Shown here: positions 26,035-34,849 of the stretch, piece by piece
Layout: each line of letters starts with the position of its first letter
Position numbering within the stretch: position 1 is the stretch's first letter
NCBI GenBank assembly: GCA_963824105.1
Contig: CAWGNN010000009.1
Span: 310,001 to 374,000 of the forward strand
DNA: 64,000 nucleotides
Direction of reading: 5' to 3'
DNA from: CAWDVB01 sp963824105
GTDB lineage: Bacteria; Actinomycetota; Actinomycetes; Propionibacteriales; Nocardioidaceae
The notes under the pieces: generated by a model
Databases searched by the model: none
What the model was told of the DNA's origin: nothing
Seen by the model: the letters and a program-made list of their open reading frames with translations, nothing else
Program-made: the position numbers and the translations under genes

Positions 26035-26603
26035 TGCCCACGATGAAGGAACAGTTCTGGGACCCGATCGCCGGGTTCGGGGTCACCTTCCGCACCATGT
26101 TCAAGAAGGTGGTCACCGAGCAGTACCCCTTCGAGAAGTTCCCCACCGCCCCGCGCTTCCACGGTCGACACCAGCTCAACCGGTGGCCGGACGGGCTGGA
26201 GAAGTGCATCGGCTGCGAGCTGTGCGCCTGGGCATGCCCGGCGGACGCGATCTACGTAGAGGGTGCCAGCAACACCGAGGAGGAGCGCTTCTCTCCGGGT
26301 GAGCGGTACGGCCGCGTCTACCAGATCAACTACCTGCGCTGCATCCTGTGTGGGCTCTGCATCGAGGCCTGCCCCACCCGGGCTCTCACCATGACCAACG
26401 AGTACGAGCTCGCCGACGACACCCGGGAGAGCCTCATCTACGAGAAGACCGACCTGCTCGCCCCGCTCCTGGCCGGCATGGAGCAGCCACCGCACCCGAT
26501 GCGGCTGGGCACCGACGCCGAGCAGTACTACCGCGGAGAGTTCACCCCGCGACCCGCGAGCGCAACAGGCTCCGGGAGCGCAGACAGCGAGGTCGACTCG
26601 TGA
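26034..26603 (+). CDS. nuoI: NADH-quinone oxidoreductase subunit I
   Basis: The 189-residue ferredoxin-like subunit has clusters N6a and N6b. Ligands are C58, C61, C64 and C68 (CIGCELCAWACP) and C103, C106, C109 and C113 (CILCGLCIEACP). One-base overlap with nuoH. Its 122-residue relative at 40110 keeps both motifs. Confidence 0.97.
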   Translation: MPTMKEQFWDPIAGFGVTFRTMFKKVVTEQYPFEKFPTAPRFHGRHQLNRWPDGLEKCIGCELCAWACPADAIYVEGASNTEEERFSPGERYGRVYQINYLRCILCGLCIEACPTRALTMTNEYELADDTRESLIYEKTDLLAPLLAGMEQPPHPMRLGTDAEQYYRGEFTPRPASATGSGSADSEVDS

Positions 26604-27364
26604 TCGTCTTCTGGATCCTCGCTCCCATCATGGTGCTCGCCGCGCTCGGCATTCTGTTCGTGCGCAAGGCCGTCCACGCGGCTCTGCTGCTGGCAGTAGT
26701 GATGATCGGCATCGCCTTCCTGTACGCCCTCCAGGACTCGCCGTTCCTGTTCGCGGTGCAGATCATCGTGTACACCGGCGCGATCCTGATGCTCTTCCTC
26801 TTCGTGTTGATGCTCGTCGGGGTTGACGCCTCCGACTCGGTCGTGGAGACGATCAAGGGGCAGCGCCTGATGGCGTCCCTGCTCGGGGTCGCCCTGGTCG
26901 CGCTGCTGCTCGTCCTGGAGTCCCAAGTCAGCATCAAGGTCATCGGCCTGCAGCAGTACCAGGCCGGCGGCTCGTTGAGCCAGCTGGCGCAGATGATGTT
27001 CTCGCCGTACGTCTTCGCTTTCGAAGCCACCAGCGCCCTGCTCATCACTGCCGCGGTGGGTGCCATGGTGCTGGCGCACCGTGAGCGGTTGACCCCCAAG
27101 CCCGGGCAGCGGGCGATGGCGCTGCAGCGGATGAAGGACTACGGCGAGAGTGGGAAGCACCCAGGACCGCTGGCCGCCCCCGGTGTCTTCGCGCGGCACA
27201 ACGCCGTCGACACCCCTGCCCTGCTTCCGGACGGCTCTCCGGCGCCGGACTCGGTCTCCCGGGTGCTGGCTGCCCGCGGCTCGATCAAGCGGGCGCCGGC
27301 CGACGTGTACGAGATCGAGCAGGAGACGCTGCCTCCGTCCGATGAGAGGAAGGATGACCAGTGA
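26600..27364 (+). CDS. nuoJ: NADH-quinone oxidoreductase subunit J
   Basis: The 254-residue product has five transmembrane helices in its first 165 residues (FAVQIIVYTGAILMLFLFVL is the conserved third helix). It also has a polar C-terminal tail of about 90 residues, which is common in actinobacteria. GTG at 26600 overlaps the nuoI stop. The open frame extends upstream inside nuoI but is not coding there. Confidence 0.95.
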   Translation: MIVFWILAPIMVLAALGILFVRKAVHAALLLAVVMIGIAFLYALQDSPFLFAVQIIVYTGAILMLFLFVLMLVGVDASDSVVETIKGQRLMASLLGVALVALLLVLESQVSIKVIGLQQYQAGGSLSQLAQMMFSPYVFAFEATSALLITAAVGAMVLAHRERLTPKPGQRAMALQRMKDYGESGKHPGPLAAPGVFARHNAVDTPALLPDGSPAPDSVSRVLAARGSIKRAPADVYEIEQETLPPSDERKDDQ

Positions 27365-27660
27365 GCGCGACACCGTTCCTGATGCTCAGCGCGATCCTGT
27401 TCACGATCGGCACGGTCGGGGTTCTGGTCCGGCGCAACGCCATCGTGATGTTCATGTCGGTGGAGCTAATGCTGAACGCGGCGAACCTCTCGTTCGTGAC
27501 GTTCTCCCGCGCAACCGGCACCCTCGACGGGACTGTTGCCGCTTTCTTCGTGATGGTCGTCGCCGCCGCCGAGGTTGTGGTCGGGCTCGCGATCATCATG
27601 ACCATCTTCCGAACTCGTCGGTCGGCGTCGGTCGACGATGCCAGCCTGCTGAAGTACTGA
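27361..27660 (+). CDS. nuoK: NADH-quinone oxidoreductase subunit K
   Basis: The 99-residue three-helix subunit has the conserved glutamates in FMSVELMLNAANLSF and VVAAAEVVVGLAII that take part in proton transfer. GTG overlaps the nuoJ stop. Confidence 0.96.
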   Translation: MSATPFLMLSAILFTIGTVGVLVRRNAIVMFMSVELMLNAANLSFVTFSRATGTLDGTVAAFFVMVVAAAEVVVGLAIIMTIFRTRRSASVDDASLLKY

Positions 27661-27661
27661 G

Positions 27662-29611
27662 GTGACCGTGGTCAGCACTGCGTCTGTTTTCGTGGCCGGG
27701 AGCGTGCCGGTGATCGATCCGTCGACCGGCGGAGGGATCTTGTCCCTGCTCTGGCTGATCATTGCGTTGCCCGCGGCCGGAGCGGCCGTGATCCTGCTCC
27801 TGGGCAACAAGGTCACCAAGGCCTTCGCCCACTACCTGGGGGTGGCCACCGTCCTGGGCTCCTTCGGGCTGAGCGTCGCTGCCTTCATCGCGCTGTGGGG
27901 TCGGGCGGCCTCGGACCGGAGCGTGGGGCAGCACCTGTGGACGTGGTTCACGGCAGGCTCGTTCCAGGTTGACTTCGGCATCCTGCTCGATCCCTTGTCC
28001 GCGGTCTTCCTGCTGTTGATCACCGGCGTCGGCGGCCTGATCCACATCTACTCGGTGGGCTACATGGCCCACGACGAGCGTCGGCCACGGTTCTTCGCCT
28101 TCTTGAACCTCTTCATCGCCGCAATGCTGATCCTGGTCATGGCCGACAACTACCTCGGCGTCTTCCTCGGCTGGGAGGGCGTCGGTCTCGCCTCGTACCT
28201 GTTGATCGGCTTCTGGCAGCACAAGGACTCCGCGGCGGTCGCGGCCAAGAAGGCGTTCGTGGTCAACCGGGTGGGCGACATCGGCATGGCCCTGGGCACG
28301 ATGCTGCTCTTCGCGACCTTCGGCACCACCGCCTTCGGGGCGGTGTCGATGCAGGCGGGTACCGCCTCGCAGACCACCCTGAACGTCCTCGGCCTGCTCT
28401 TCCTGCTGGCCGCCGCCGGGAAGTCGGCCCAGGTGCCGCTGCAGTCCTGGTTGCTCGACGCGATGGAGGGCCCGACCCCGGTGTCGGCGCTGATCCACGC
28501 GGCGACCATGGTGACTGCCGGCGTCTATCTCGTGACTCGATCGAACTTCATCTACGAGCACTCCGAGGTGGCCCGCACTGCGGTGATCACCGTCGGGGCG
28601 GTCACCCTCATCTGGGGTGCTCTCATCGGTACCTCGAAGGACGACATCAAGAAGGTGCTCGCCGGCTCCACGATGAGCCAGATCGGCTACATGATGCTCG
28701 GCGCCGGACTCGGGGTGGTCGGCTACGCTTTCGCGATCTTCCACCTGCTCATGCACGGCGCCTTCAAGGCCAACATGTTCCTCGGGGCCGGCTCGGTCAT
28801 GCACTCGATGGACGACGACGTGGACATGCGGCACTACGGTGGCCTCGCCCGTGCGATGCCGGTGACCTTCGGAACCTTCGCGATGGGCTTCCTGGCGATC
28901 ATCGGATTCCCCGGCTTCTCCGGGTTCTTCTCCAAGGACAAGATCATCGAGGCGGCCTTCGGGGTGAACATCTGGGCCGGGATCGCGGCCGTCCTCGGCG
29001 CCGGCATCACCGCGTTCTACATGTCGCGCCTGATGCTGATGACCTTCTACACACAGAAGCGCTGGGGCGAGAAGGTCCACCCGCACGAGTCGCCTGCCGT
29101 CATGACCGTGCCGCTGGTCATCTTGGCACTGCTGTCGGTCTTCGGCGGCGCGCTGATCTACAAGAACTGGATCGTCGACTGGCTGGCGCCGGTGGTCGGC
29201 ACTGCCGGATCCGAGAACCTGCCCTTCCCGGCGATCGTCCTGTCGGCGATCATCCTCATCACGGTCGCGGCCGGCATCGCGCTGGCCTGGTTCACCGTGG
29301 GGACCAAGCAGATCCCGCGGGAAGCCCCGCAGGACGTCTCGCTCTTCACCCGGGCGGCACGCGCCGACCTGTACGGCGACGCGATCAACGAGGAGCTGTT
29401 CATGCGCCCCGGGCAGAAGCTGGTGGCGGGCATGGATGTCTTCGACAACCAGGTGGTCGACGGCCTCGTCGAGGGCGCCGCTACCGGGACCATGGTGATC
29501 TCCGAAGGTGCCCGCAAAGCCCAGAACGGCTACGTCCGGACCTACGCGCTGACGGTTCTCCTCGGTGCGGTCCTGGCGCTGGGCTCCATGTTGGTGGTGA
29601 TGCTCGGATGA
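27662..29611 (+). CDS. nuoL: NADH-quinone oxidoreductase subunit L
   Basis: The 649-residue antiporter-like subunit lies at the tip of the membrane arm. GWEGVGLASYLLIGFW, KSAQVPLQSWLLDAMEGPTP and VSALIHAATMVTAGVYL are the conserved proton-channel motifs. The C-terminal part includes the lateral helix region. The start is GTG, one base after the nuoK stop. Confidence 0.96.
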   Translation: MTVVSTASVFVAGSVPVIDPSTGGGILSLLWLIIALPAAGAAVILLLGNKVTKAFAHYLGVATVLGSFGLSVAAFIALWGRAASDRSVGQHLWTWFTAGSFQVDFGILLDPLSAVFLLLITGVGGLIHIYSVGYMAHDERRPRFFAFLNLFIAAMLILVMADNYLGVFLGWEGVGLASYLLIGFWQHKDSAAVAAKKAFVVNRVGDIGMALGTMLLFATFGTTAFGAVSMQAGTASQTTLNVLGLLFLLAAAGKSAQVPLQSWLLDAMEGPTPVSALIHAATMVTAGVYLVTRSNFIYEHSEVARTAVITVGAVTLIWGALIGTSKDDIKKVLAGSTMSQIGYMMLGAGLGVVGYAFAIFHLLMHGAFKANMFLGAGSVMHSMDDDVDMRHYGGLARAMPVTFGTFAMGFLAIIGFPGFSGFFSKDKIIEAAFGVNIWAGIAAVLGAGITAFYMSRLMLMTFYTQKRWGEKVHPHESPAVMTVPLVILALLSVFGGALIYKNWIVDWLAPVVGTAGSENLPFPAIVLSAIILITVAAGIALAWFTVGTKQIPREAPQDVSLFTRAARADLYGDAINEELFMRPGQKLVAGMDVFDNQVVDGLVEGAATGTMVISEGARKAQNGYVRTYALTVLLGAVLALGSMLVVMLG

Positions 29612-29657
29612 GCGCCCTGGCACACCGACCTTCGCACATCGACGTTGAGGGGACACG

Positions 29658-31184
29658 ATGAACTTCCCGTGGTTGAGCCTGGCCCTCGTGCTGCCTCTCG
29701 TGGGCGCCGTGGTCGTGGCGGCGATGCCGCGCAAGGGCGAGCTGCCCAAGCACGTCGCGTTCCTGTTCTCCCTGGTCACCTTGGTGGTCGCCTTGGTGAT
29801 GGCGGCGCGGTTCAAGGCGTCGGTCTCCTCGATGCAGTTCACCGAGATCCACCAGTGGATCCCGACGTTCGGAGCCCACTACGCCCTCGGCGTCAACGCC
29901 ATCGGACTCTCCCTGGTGCTGCTGACCGTAATTCTCACCCCGGTCGTGATCTTGGCGTCCTGGCACGACGGTGATGAGGGCCGCTGGTCGGCCAACGCCT
30001 TCTTCGCCTGGATGCTGGCGCTGGAGGGGCTCGCGATCGGTGTCTTCTCGGCGATCGACGTACTGCTCTTCTACGTCCTCTTCGAGGCCACGCTGATCCC
30101 GATCTACTTCCTGATCGGTGGGTACGGCGGTCCGAAGCGTGCCCGTGCGGCCGTGAAGTTCCTCGTCTACTCCCTGGTCGGCGGCCTGCTCATGCTGGTG
30201 TCGGTCGTCGGCCTGTACGTCGTCAGCAGCCAGTCCACCGGCGGCCCGTCGTACCTGCTGTCCGACCTGACCCAGCTGAGCTTCGGCACCGCGACCGGCC
30301 GCTGGCTCTTCCTCGGCTTCTTCATCGCCTTCGCGATCAAGGCGCCGATGTTCCCCGTGCACACCTGGCTGCCGGACACCGTCGACGAGGGCACCGCGGG
30401 CACGTCGGTCCTGCTGGTGAGCATCCTGGACAAGATCGGCACCTTCGGCATGATCCGGTACGGGCTCGGACTCTTCCCGGAGGCATCCCACTGGGCGACC
30501 CCCGTCGTGCTGGTCCTCGCCGTGATCAGCATCATCTACGGAGCGCTGCTGGCGATCGCCCAGACAAGCATCCCCCGCCTGATCGGGTACACCTCGGTGT
30601 CCCACTTCGGTTTCATCGTGCTGGGCATCTTCGTGCTCAACTCCCAGGGCGGCGTCGGCTCGGTGTTCTACATGTTCAACCACGGCCTCTCCACCGCCGC
30701 GCTCTTCCTGATCGGTGGCTACCTGATCAAGCGCCGCGGGTCGAAGTACATCCCCGACTTCGGCGGCGTGGAGAAGGGTGCCCCGGTCCTGGCCGGGCTC
30801 TTCCTGGTGGCCGGGTTGTCGGCGCTCGCCCTTCCGGGCCTGTCGCCGTTCATCTCCGAGTACCTCGTGATCACCGGGGCGTTCGTCTACAACTGGTGGT
30901 ACGCCGTCTTCGCGGTCCTGGGGATCGTGCTGGCCGCCATCTACGTGCTGCTGATGTATCAACGCACGATGACCGGCCCTCCGCGTCACGAGACGGCGGG
31001 GATCACCGACCTGTCCGCGCGCGAGATCATCGCGGTTGCACCGGTGATCGCGCTGATCGTTGTACTCGGGTTCTATCCCAAGCCACTCCTCGACGCGTTC
31101 AACCCCGCCGTCGACGCCTATGTGTCGCAGGCGCAGGCAGTCGCAGCAGCCCCCGCGGCTACCAGTAAGGAGAACACCCAGTGA
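29658..31184 (+). CDS. nuoM: NADH-quinone oxidoreductase subunit M
   Basis: The 508-residue antiporter-like subunit has LFYVLFEATLIPIYFLIGG, KAPMFPVHTWLPDTVDEGT and the helices typical of NuoM. It lies 46 bp after nuoL, the widest gap apart from nuoA-B, with a GAGGGGA Shine-Dalgarno. Its stop overlaps the nuoN start by 4 bases. Confidence 0.96.
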   Translation: MNFPWLSLALVLPLVGAVVVAAMPRKGELPKHVAFLFSLVTLVVALVMAARFKASVSSMQFTEIHQWIPTFGAHYALGVNAIGLSLVLLTVILTPVVILASWHDGDEGRWSANAFFAWMLALEGLAIGVFSAIDVLLFYVLFEATLIPIYFLIGGYGGPKRARAAVKFLVYSLVGGLLMLVSVVGLYVVSSQSTGGPSYLLSDLTQLSFGTATGRWLFLGFFIAFAIKAPMFPVHTWLPDTVDEGTAGTSVLLVSILDKIGTFGMIRYGLGLFPEASHWATPVVLVLAVISIIYGALLAIAQTSIPRLIGYTSVSHFGFIVLGIFVLNSQGGVGSVFYMFNHGLSTAALFLIGGYLIKRRGSKYIPDFGGVEKGAPVLAGLFLVAGLSALALPGLSPFISEYLVITGAFVYNWWYAVFAVLGIVLAAIYVLLMYQRTMTGPPRHETAGITDLSAREIIAVAPVIALIVVLGFYPKPLLDAFNPAVDAYVSQAQAVAAAPAATSKENTQ

Positions 31185-32764
31185 GCGACTTCGCCGCACC
31201 TCACATCGAGTACGCCCTGCTCTCGCCGCTGCTGATCGTCTTCGGCGGGGCGATCCTGGGCGTCCTGGTCGAGGCGTTCGTGGCACGCACCCAGCGGTAC
31301 GTGATCCAGGTGCTGTTGGCGGTCGTGACCCTGGGTGCCGCCTTCATCGCGACGCTCTGGGTGATGGCGAACATCACCACCGCCTCGGGCGGGTCCGCTC
31401 TGGGGAAGGTCGTCGCCGAGGGAGCACTCGCCGTCGACGGTCCGTCGGTCTTCATCTGGGGCACGCTCCTGCTGCTTGCTTTCGTCAGCCTGCTGCTGTT
31501 CGCCGAGCGCACGGTGCGCGGCGGTGTCAGCGCGTTCGTGGGCTCGGGTGCCACGATCCCCGGGTCCGATGCCGAGGCGGAGAGCTCGGGCTTGGAGCAG
31601 ACCGAGGTCTACCCGCTCATGCTGTTCTCGCTGGGCGGCATGATGATGTTCCCCGCCGCGAACGATCTGCTGACCATGTTCGTCGGGCTGGAGGTCCTCT
31701 CGCTTCCGCTCTACCTGATGACCGCACTCGCCCGGCGCCGCCGCCTGCTCAGCCAGGAGGCGGCGATGAAGTACTTCCTGCTCGGCGCCTTCAGCTCCGG
31801 CTTCTTCGTGTACGGGATGTCGCTGGTCTACGGGTACTCCGCATCGCTGCGCCTGTCGGACATCTCGCAGGCGATCTCGATCCGCATCGGCAACGAGGTG
31901 CTCCTGCTCGGCGGGATCGCGCTGATGGCCGTGGCCATGCTCTTCAAGATCGGTGCTGCGCCGTTCCACTCCTGGACCCCGGACGTCTACCAGGGTGCAC
32001 CTACGCCGGTCACGGCGTTCATGGCTGCCTGCACGAAGGTGGCCGCCTTCGGCGCTCTGACCCGACTCTTCTATGTCGCCTTCGGCGCGGCCCGCTGGGA
32101 CTGGACCCCGTTGATCTGGGGTGTGGCGATCCTGACGATGGCGGTCGGCGCGGTCCTGGCGCTGACCCAGACCGACATCAAGAGGATGCTCGCCTACTCG
32201 TCGATCGCGCATGCCGGGTTCATCCTGGTCGGCTTCGTCGGGGTCTACGCCTCGACCACCAACCTCAACCAGCTCTCCTCGCTCCAGGCGATCCTCTTCT
32301 ACCTGGTGACCTACGGGTTCATGACGGTCGGCGCCTTCGGCATCGTCACCCTGGTGCGTGATTCCAGCGGCGAGGCCAACCAGATCGCTCGCTGGGCCGG
32401 CCTGGGCAAGCGGTCCCCCTGGGTCGCGGGCGCGTTCGCGTTCTTCTTGCTCGGCATGGCCGGGATCCCCCTCACCAGCGGCTTCACCGGCAAGTGGGCC
32501 GTCTTCGCCTCGGCGGCTCAGGGCGGTGCCTGGCCGCTCGTGGTGATCGCGGTGCTGCTGTCGGCGGTGGCGGCCTTCTTCTACGTCCGGGTCATCGTGG
32601 TGATGTTCTTCTCGGCTCCGGTCGAGGACGGTCCGACGGTGGAGCTTCCGGGTCCGCTGACCACCGTCACGGTGGCGATCGGCCTGGCCGTCACGGTGGG
32701 GCTGGGCGTATGGCCGGCGCCGGTGCTCGAGCTTGCCGGCAACCTGGGGCAGTTCATCCGGTGA
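31181..32764 (+). CDS. nuoN: NADH-quinone oxidoreductase subunit N
   Basis: The 527-residue antiporter-like subunit has FVGLEVLSLPLYLMTALARR, KIGAAPFHSWTPDVYQGAPT and AYSSIAHAGFIL. The loop SGATIPGSDAEAESSGLEQ near residue 120 is longer than usual. It is the last nuo gene, and its stop overlaps the GTG of the polyprenyl synthase. Confidence 0.96.
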   Translation: MSDFAAPHIEYALLSPLLIVFGGAILGVLVEAFVARTQRYVIQVLLAVVTLGAAFIATLWVMANITTASGGSALGKVVAEGALAVDGPSVFIWGTLLLLAFVSLLLFAERTVRGGVSAFVGSGATIPGSDAEAESSGLEQTEVYPLMLFSLGGMMMFPAANDLLTMFVGLEVLSLPLYLMTALARRRRLLSQEAAMKYFLLGAFSSGFFVYGMSLVYGYSASLRLSDISQAISIRIGNEVLLLGGIALMAVAMLFKIGAAPFHSWTPDVYQGAPTPVTAFMAACTKVAAFGALTRLFYVAFGAARWDWTPLIWGVAILTMAVGAVLALTQTDIKRMLAYSSIAHAGFILVGFVGVYASTTNLNQLSSLQAILFYLVTYGFMTVGAFGIVTLVRDSSGEANQIARWAGLGKRSPWVAGAFAFFLLGMAGIPLTSGFTGKWAVFASAAQGGAWPLVVIAVLLSAVAAFFYVRVIVVMFFSAPVEDGPTVELPGPLTTVTVAIGLAVTVGLGVWPAPVLELAGNLGQFIR

Positions 32765-33756
32765 CCACCGCGGCTCTTGCGCTTCCGGTTACCGACCCGG
32801 GCCTCGAGGCCCGGCTCCGTGACCGGATGACCGCCGTCGAGGCTCGGCTCGAAGCGGCGGTGCACAGCGAGGCTCCCTTTGTCACCGAGGCCGCACGGCA
32901 CCTGCTCCGCGCGGGAGGCAAGCGCTTTCGACCGCTCCTGGTCCTGCTGGCTGCCGAGGTAGCCGACAGCTCCGACAACGAGGACGTCCTCACCGCTGCC
33001 TGCGTCGTCGAGTTGACCCACCTCGCGTCCCTCTACCACGACGACGTCATGGACGAGGCCGACCTGCGACGGGGCACTCCCTCGGCCAACGCCCGGTGGG
33101 ACAACCACGTCGCGATCCTGGCCGGCGACTGGCTCTTCTCGAAGTCGTCGGAGCTGACTTCGCGGCTGGGTCCCGAGGCGGTGCGCATCCAGGCAGTGAC
33201 CTTCAGCCGGCTGGTCGAAGGTCAGATGCTGGAGACGCTCGGGCCCGGTGACGGGGACGCGCTGGCGCACTACCTGCGCGTGGTCCAGGGCAAGACCGGG
33301 TCGCTCATCGCGACCTCGGCCCGCTACGGCTCGCTGTTCGCCGGTGCGTCGCCGGAGGTCGTCACCGCGCTCACGGCCTACGGCGAGAAGGTGGGGATCG
33401 CCTTCCAGCTGGCCGACGACATCCTCGACATCGCGAGCGACAGCGACGAGTCCGGCAAGACACCCGGCACCGATCTGCGAGAGGGCGTGTCGACTCTCCC
33501 GGTCCTGATGGCGATGGCGTCGAACGATCCCGCCGACGACCGGTTGAAGGAGCTGCTGGGCAGCGACCTGACCGATGACGACCTGCACGCCGAGGCGTTG
33601 GAGCTGATGCGTCAGCACCCAGCGATGGAACAGGCTCGGGAGTACGTTCGCGGGCTGGCCACCGAGGCGCACACGCTGCTGGGACCGGTCCCGGAGGGCG
33701 ACGTCCGCGACGCGCTGACCGCCTTCGCCGACGTCATCGCCTCCCGCACCCACTAA
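32761..33756 (+). CDS. Polyprenyl diphosphate synthase (likely menaquinone side chain)
   Basis: The 331-residue trans-prenyltransferase has GGKRFRPLLVLLAAE (residues 52-66), the first Asp-rich motif DDVMDEADLRRG from residue 94, and the second ADDILDIASD near residue 220. It probably makes the long prenyl diphosphate used by MenA. Chain length cannot be read with confidence. GTG overlaps the nuoN stop (GTGA), which makes it the fifteenth gene of the nuo operon. Confidence 0.9.
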   Translation: MTTAALALPVTDPGLEARLRDRMTAVEARLEAAVHSEAPFVTEAARHLLRAGGKRFRPLLVLLAAEVADSSDNEDVLTAACVVELTHLASLYHDDVMDEADLRRGTPSANARWDNHVAILAGDWLFSKSSELTSRLGPEAVRIQAVTFSRLVEGQMLETLGPGDGDALAHYLRVVQGKTGSLIATSARYGSLFAGASPEVVTALTAYGEKVGIAFQLADDILDIASDSDESGKTPGTDLREGVSTLPVLMAMASNDPADDRLKELLGSDLTDDDLHAEALELMRQHPAMEQAREYVRGLATEAHTLLGPVPEGDVRDALTAFADVIASRTH

Positions 33757-33761
33757 CCGCC

Positions 33762-33815
33762 GACCCGTCGCAAACGGTCGGCTGACCCGTCGCAAACGGT
33801 CGGCTGACCCGTCGC
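33762..33815 (+). repeat. Tandem 22-bp repeat after the nuo operon
   Basis: Two exact 22-bp units (33762-33783 and 33784-33805, each beginning GACCCGTCGCAAACGGTCGG) are followed by a third that diverges after 10 bases. Each unit pairs CCGACC with GGTCGG across CGTCGCAAAC, so each can form a small hairpin. They begin five bases after the polyprenyl synthase stop and might serve as a terminator or mRNA-stabilising element. Confidence 0.6.
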
Positions 33816-33883
33816 CAGTGGTGGGATGTCCAGGGGCGAAACCCCGATTCGTGAGGGGACGGTAGGAGGCGTAGGCTCCGCTC

Positions 33884-34795
33884 GTGTCTGAGTCCCGTAA
33901 GGGTTTCCTCCTGGGCCTCGCGGCCTACGGAATATGGGGCCTCTTCCCGCTCTACTGGCCGCTCCTGGAGCCTGCCGGGGCGATCGAGATCCTCGCCCAC
34001 CGGATCTTCTGGTCGCTTGCGATCGTGGCGGTCCTGATCTGGGTGACCGGCCGGATCGGCCGCTTCCGCCGGCTCGTGACCAGCCGCCGGGAGGTGATGA
34101 TTCTCGCTGCGGCCGCGGCCGTCATCACCGTCAACTGGGGCACCTACATCTGGGGTGTGAACAACGGCCACGTCGTCGAGACCTCACTGGGCTACTTCAT
34201 CAACCCCCTCGTCACCCTCTTGCTGGGCGTGATCTTCATCGCCGAGCGGCTCCGTCCCGTGCAGTGGCTTGCTATGGGGATCGCGGCCGCCGCGGTGATC
34301 GTGCTCACCGTCGACTACGGGCACCTGCCGTACCTTTCGCTGACCCTGGCCTTCTCGTTCGGCACCTACGGTCTGCTGAAGAAGAAGGCGAACGTCGGCG
34401 CGATCGAGGGTTTGGGTATCGAGACGCTCATCCTCGGCCCGATAGCCCTGGGCTACCTGATCTGGCTCTGGTCGCAGGGCACCGCGTCCTACCTGGGTGC
34501 CCCGTGGTGGCACGACGCCCTGCTGATCCTCAGCGGACTGGTCACAGCTGTCCCGCTGCTCTTCTTCGGAGCGGCGGCGACCCGGGTCCCGATGAGCACA
34601 CTGGGACTGCAGCAGTACCTAGCGCCGACCCTGCAGATGCTGATCGGTCTCGTGCTGCTTCACGAAGCGATGACCCCGGTGCGCTGGATCGGCTTCATCC
34701 TGGTCTGGATCGCCCTGGTCATCTTCACTGCCGACTCGTTGCGCAACCACCGTCGCCGGCAGATGGCGCTGGCGGTCCAGGCGACCGCGGCCTGA
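33884..34795 (+). CDS. rarD: RarD/EamA family membrane transporter
   Basis: The 303-residue protein has ten predicted helices in two EamA repeats. The start SESRKGFLLGLAAYGIWGLF and central NWGTYIWGVNNGHVVETSLG with YFINPLV are typical of RarD. It is a DMT-superfamily permease of uncertain substrate. The GTG start lies 6 nt after TAGGCT (33872-33877) with no Shine-Dalgarno, so it is probably leaderless. Confidence 0.9.
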   Translation: MSESRKGFLLGLAAYGIWGLFPLYWPLLEPAGAIEILAHRIFWSLAIVAVLIWVTGRIGRFRRLVTSRREVMILAAAAAVITVNWGTYIWGVNNGHVVETSLGYFINPLVTLLLGVIFIAERLRPVQWLAMGIAAAAVIVLTVDYGHLPYLSLTLAFSFGTYGLLKKKANVGAIEGLGIETLILGPIALGYLIWLWSQGTASYLGAPWWHDALLILSGLVTAVPLLFFGAAATRVPMSTLGLQQYLAPTLQMLIGLVLLHEAMTPVRWIGFILVWIALVIFTADSLRNHRRRQMALAVQATAA

Positions 34796-34849
34796 CGTTG
34801 TGGTGGGGCCCGCTGGGCCCTCTCGCTGGTCCGGTGACGGCGCCGCGCG

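Noticed and set aside
27596..31286. Long minus-strand frames (748 and 601 codons) opposite nuoL and nuoM
   Set aside because: Asp/Arg/His-rich shadow sequences without any motif.
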